A stretch of DNA of 64,000 nucleotides from Streptomyces deccanensis (GTDB lineage Bacteria > Actinomycetota > Actinomycetes > Streptomycetales > Streptomycetaceae), in the NCBI RefSeq assembly GCF_022385335.1, contig NZ_CP092431.1, forward strand, positions 3,782,001-3,846,000, read 5' to 3'. Below are positions 62,508-64,000 of this stretch, piece after piece (positions within the stretch are counted from its first letter, which is position 1; each line of letters starts with the position of its first letter). The notes under the pieces are model-generated. The model searched no databases, had not been told where the DNA came from, and saw nothing but the letters and a program-made list of their open reading frames with translations. The translations under genes and the position numbers were made by a program.

Positions 62508-64000
62508 CGGTGAGCGGAACGTCCCAAGGGCCGGCGCCCGCGGCAGATCTCCTCCGGCCGGCGATTACAGAGCGTCACGCCAATGCGTCAGTTCAGTCGT
62601 CTGAGGCGCCCCAGCAACCTCAGTCGCCCCAGTCACCTCAGCCACCTCAGCCGACACAGTCGTCGGAGGAGAGCCCCACGACCCCCGCCGCGTTCTCCCT
62701 CGCGCCGCTCGCCATGGCCGTCGTCGACCGGGACGGGCTGGTCGTCACGGCCAACGGGGCGATGGGGACCCTGCTGGGGACGGGCTCCGAGCCGCTCGTG
62801 GGCCGGGTCGCCGCCGACCTGGTGGACCTGACCTCGGACACCCGCACCTGGCACGCGTACCGCGAGGTGCTGCGCGGGCGGCAGGCCCGGCTGCGCTGTA
62901 CACGACGGCTGAAACAGCCGGACGGGACCTGGCTGTGGGTCCAGGTCTCGGTGGCACCGCTGCCCGAGGAGGAGCGGGCGGTCCTGCTCTCGGTCACCGA
63001 CATCAGCGCGAACCGTCAGCTTCAGGCCAGGCTCCGTCATCTGCAGATGCACGACCCGGTGACCCGCCTCCCCAACCGCACCCTGTTCTTCGAACAGCTC
63101 TCCGCCGCCCTCGAACGGGAGGCGTACGACGAGGCCGGCACCGGCCGCATCGGCCTGGTCTACCTGGACCTGGACGGGTTCAAGGCGGTCAACGACACCC
63201 TCGGACACCGCGTCGGCGACCGGCTCCTCACGGCCGTCGCCGAGCGGCTCACCCGCTGCGCCGACGAGGCCGCGCGGCTCCGCACGGCGGGAACGGCGGC
63301 CGGGGCACCGCTGGTGGCCAGACTCGGCGGTGACGAGTTCGCGCTGTTGGTCGAGGACTCCACCGGCACGGAGCAACTCGCCGATCTCGCCGACTCGGTC
63401 CTCAAGGCGCTCCAGGCGCCCTTCGACCTGGCCGGGCAGCGACTGTCCGTCTCCGCCTCGATCGGGGTCGTCGAACGGCAGTCGGCGAGCACGACGGCGA
63501 CGGGGCTGATGCAGGCCGCCGACACCACGCTGTACTGGGCGAAGGCCGACGGCAAGGCCCGCTGGACGCTGTTCGACCCCGAGCGCAACGCCCACCGGAT
63601 GACCCGTCAGGCCCTGTCGTCCACGCTGCGGGCGGCCGTCGGACGCGGCGAGTTCGTGCTCGAGTACCAGCCGCTGGTGGGCATGGCGGAGGGCGAGGTG
63701 CGCGGGGTCGAGGCGCTGGTGCGCTGGCATCACCCGCAGTTCGGCCTGTTGACGCCGAATCGGTTCATCTCACTGGCCGAGGAGGACGGCTCGATCGTCC
63801 AGCTCGGACGGTGGATTCTGGCCACCGCCTGCCGGCAGGCCCGTCGCTGGCAGATCGACCACCCCGAGCGGGCCCCGATCTTCGTCAGCGTGAACGTCGC
63901 CGTCCGCCAGGTCTGGGACTCCGACCTGGTCGCCGATGTCGCCGAGATCCTCGCGGAGACCGGCCTCGCCCCGCACCTGCTGCAGCTGGAACTCACCGAG
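62508..64000 (+). CDS. cdgA: PAS-GGDEF-EAL cyclic-di-GMP protein CdgA (3' end outside window)
   Basis: First 497 residues only. A Gln/Pro-rich N-terminal tail (about 60 aa), PAS/PAC (62-170: FSLAPLAMAVVDRDGLVVTAN ... VLLSVTDISANRQLQ), GGDEF 180-345 with intact GGDEF at 273-277, then the EAL domain beginning about 375 with EALVRW at 401-406. The RxxD inhibitory site normally five residues before GGDEF is absent (AGAP). It can make and perhaps degrade c-di-GMP, which controls BldD and development. Name from the S. coelicolor homologue of the same architecture and location (memory). Confidence 0.88.

Overview
The window is about 64 kb of very GC-rich DNA from a Streptomyces chromosome. The evidence is the codon bias, the developmental regulator adpA with a TTA (bldA-type) leucine codon directly followed by oligoribonuclease, a desferrioxamine locus (desEF, desABCD), a CebR-controlled cellobiose operon, and a PAS-GGDEF-EAL protein of the CdgA type. 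From memory the gene order is largely collinear with S. coelicolor SCO2775 to SCO2817; this was not checked against a database.

Layout. 0-6.3 kb: leucine/isovalerate catabolism (divergent TetR regulator; accD1, accA1, HMG-CoA lyase, acyl-CoA dehydrogenase) with twin TetR-type operators. 6.6-14.1 kb: desE and desF for uptake and reduction of ferrioxamine, then the desABCD synthesis operon, with two iron boxes. 14.1-23.4 kb: a bifunctional cell-wall hydrolase with no signal peptide, a GH20 hexosaminidase, a DUF4429 protein, a purple acid phosphatase, glmS and a universal stress protein. 23.7-28.7 kb: a small membrane protein, adpA-orn, tRNA-His, a lipoprotein, a PPOX-fold protein and a kinase-like protein. 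28.9-35.3 kb: cebR, cebEFG and bglC with two CebR boxes. 35.4-43.2 kb: a GNAT protein, a NUDIX hydrolase and a second sugar cluster (GH42 beta-galactosidase, a decayed GH36 alpha-galactosidase, two permeases, a binding protein). 43.4-51.4 kb: a two-component system, several conserved small proteins, an HTH-TPR regulator, a phosphoglycerate-mutase-like phosphatase and a PAP2 phosphatase. 51.3-55.5 kb: three coupled genes for an Fe-S RecB/Cas4-like nuclease, an unknown partner and a Dna2/Upf1-like SF1B helicase. 55.6-59 kb: alcohol dehydrogenase and MFS exporter divergent from an XRE regulator. 59.2-64 kb: small hypotheticals, tRNA-Lys, an M6-like metalloprotease and the start of cdgA, cut by the window edge.

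The genes form clear functional modules: iron-gated siderophore synthesis and recovery; cellobiose import, hydrolysis and repression; N-acetylglucosamine release (GH20) close to GlmS; and developmental control (adpA, orn, cdgA). The most interesting under-described element is the three-gene nuclease-partner-helicase operon, which has the domain order of eukaryotic Dna2 split into separate proteins. The most informative decay is the GH36 gene, which survives as recognisable fragments around a replaced centre and runs in frame into the GH42 gene.
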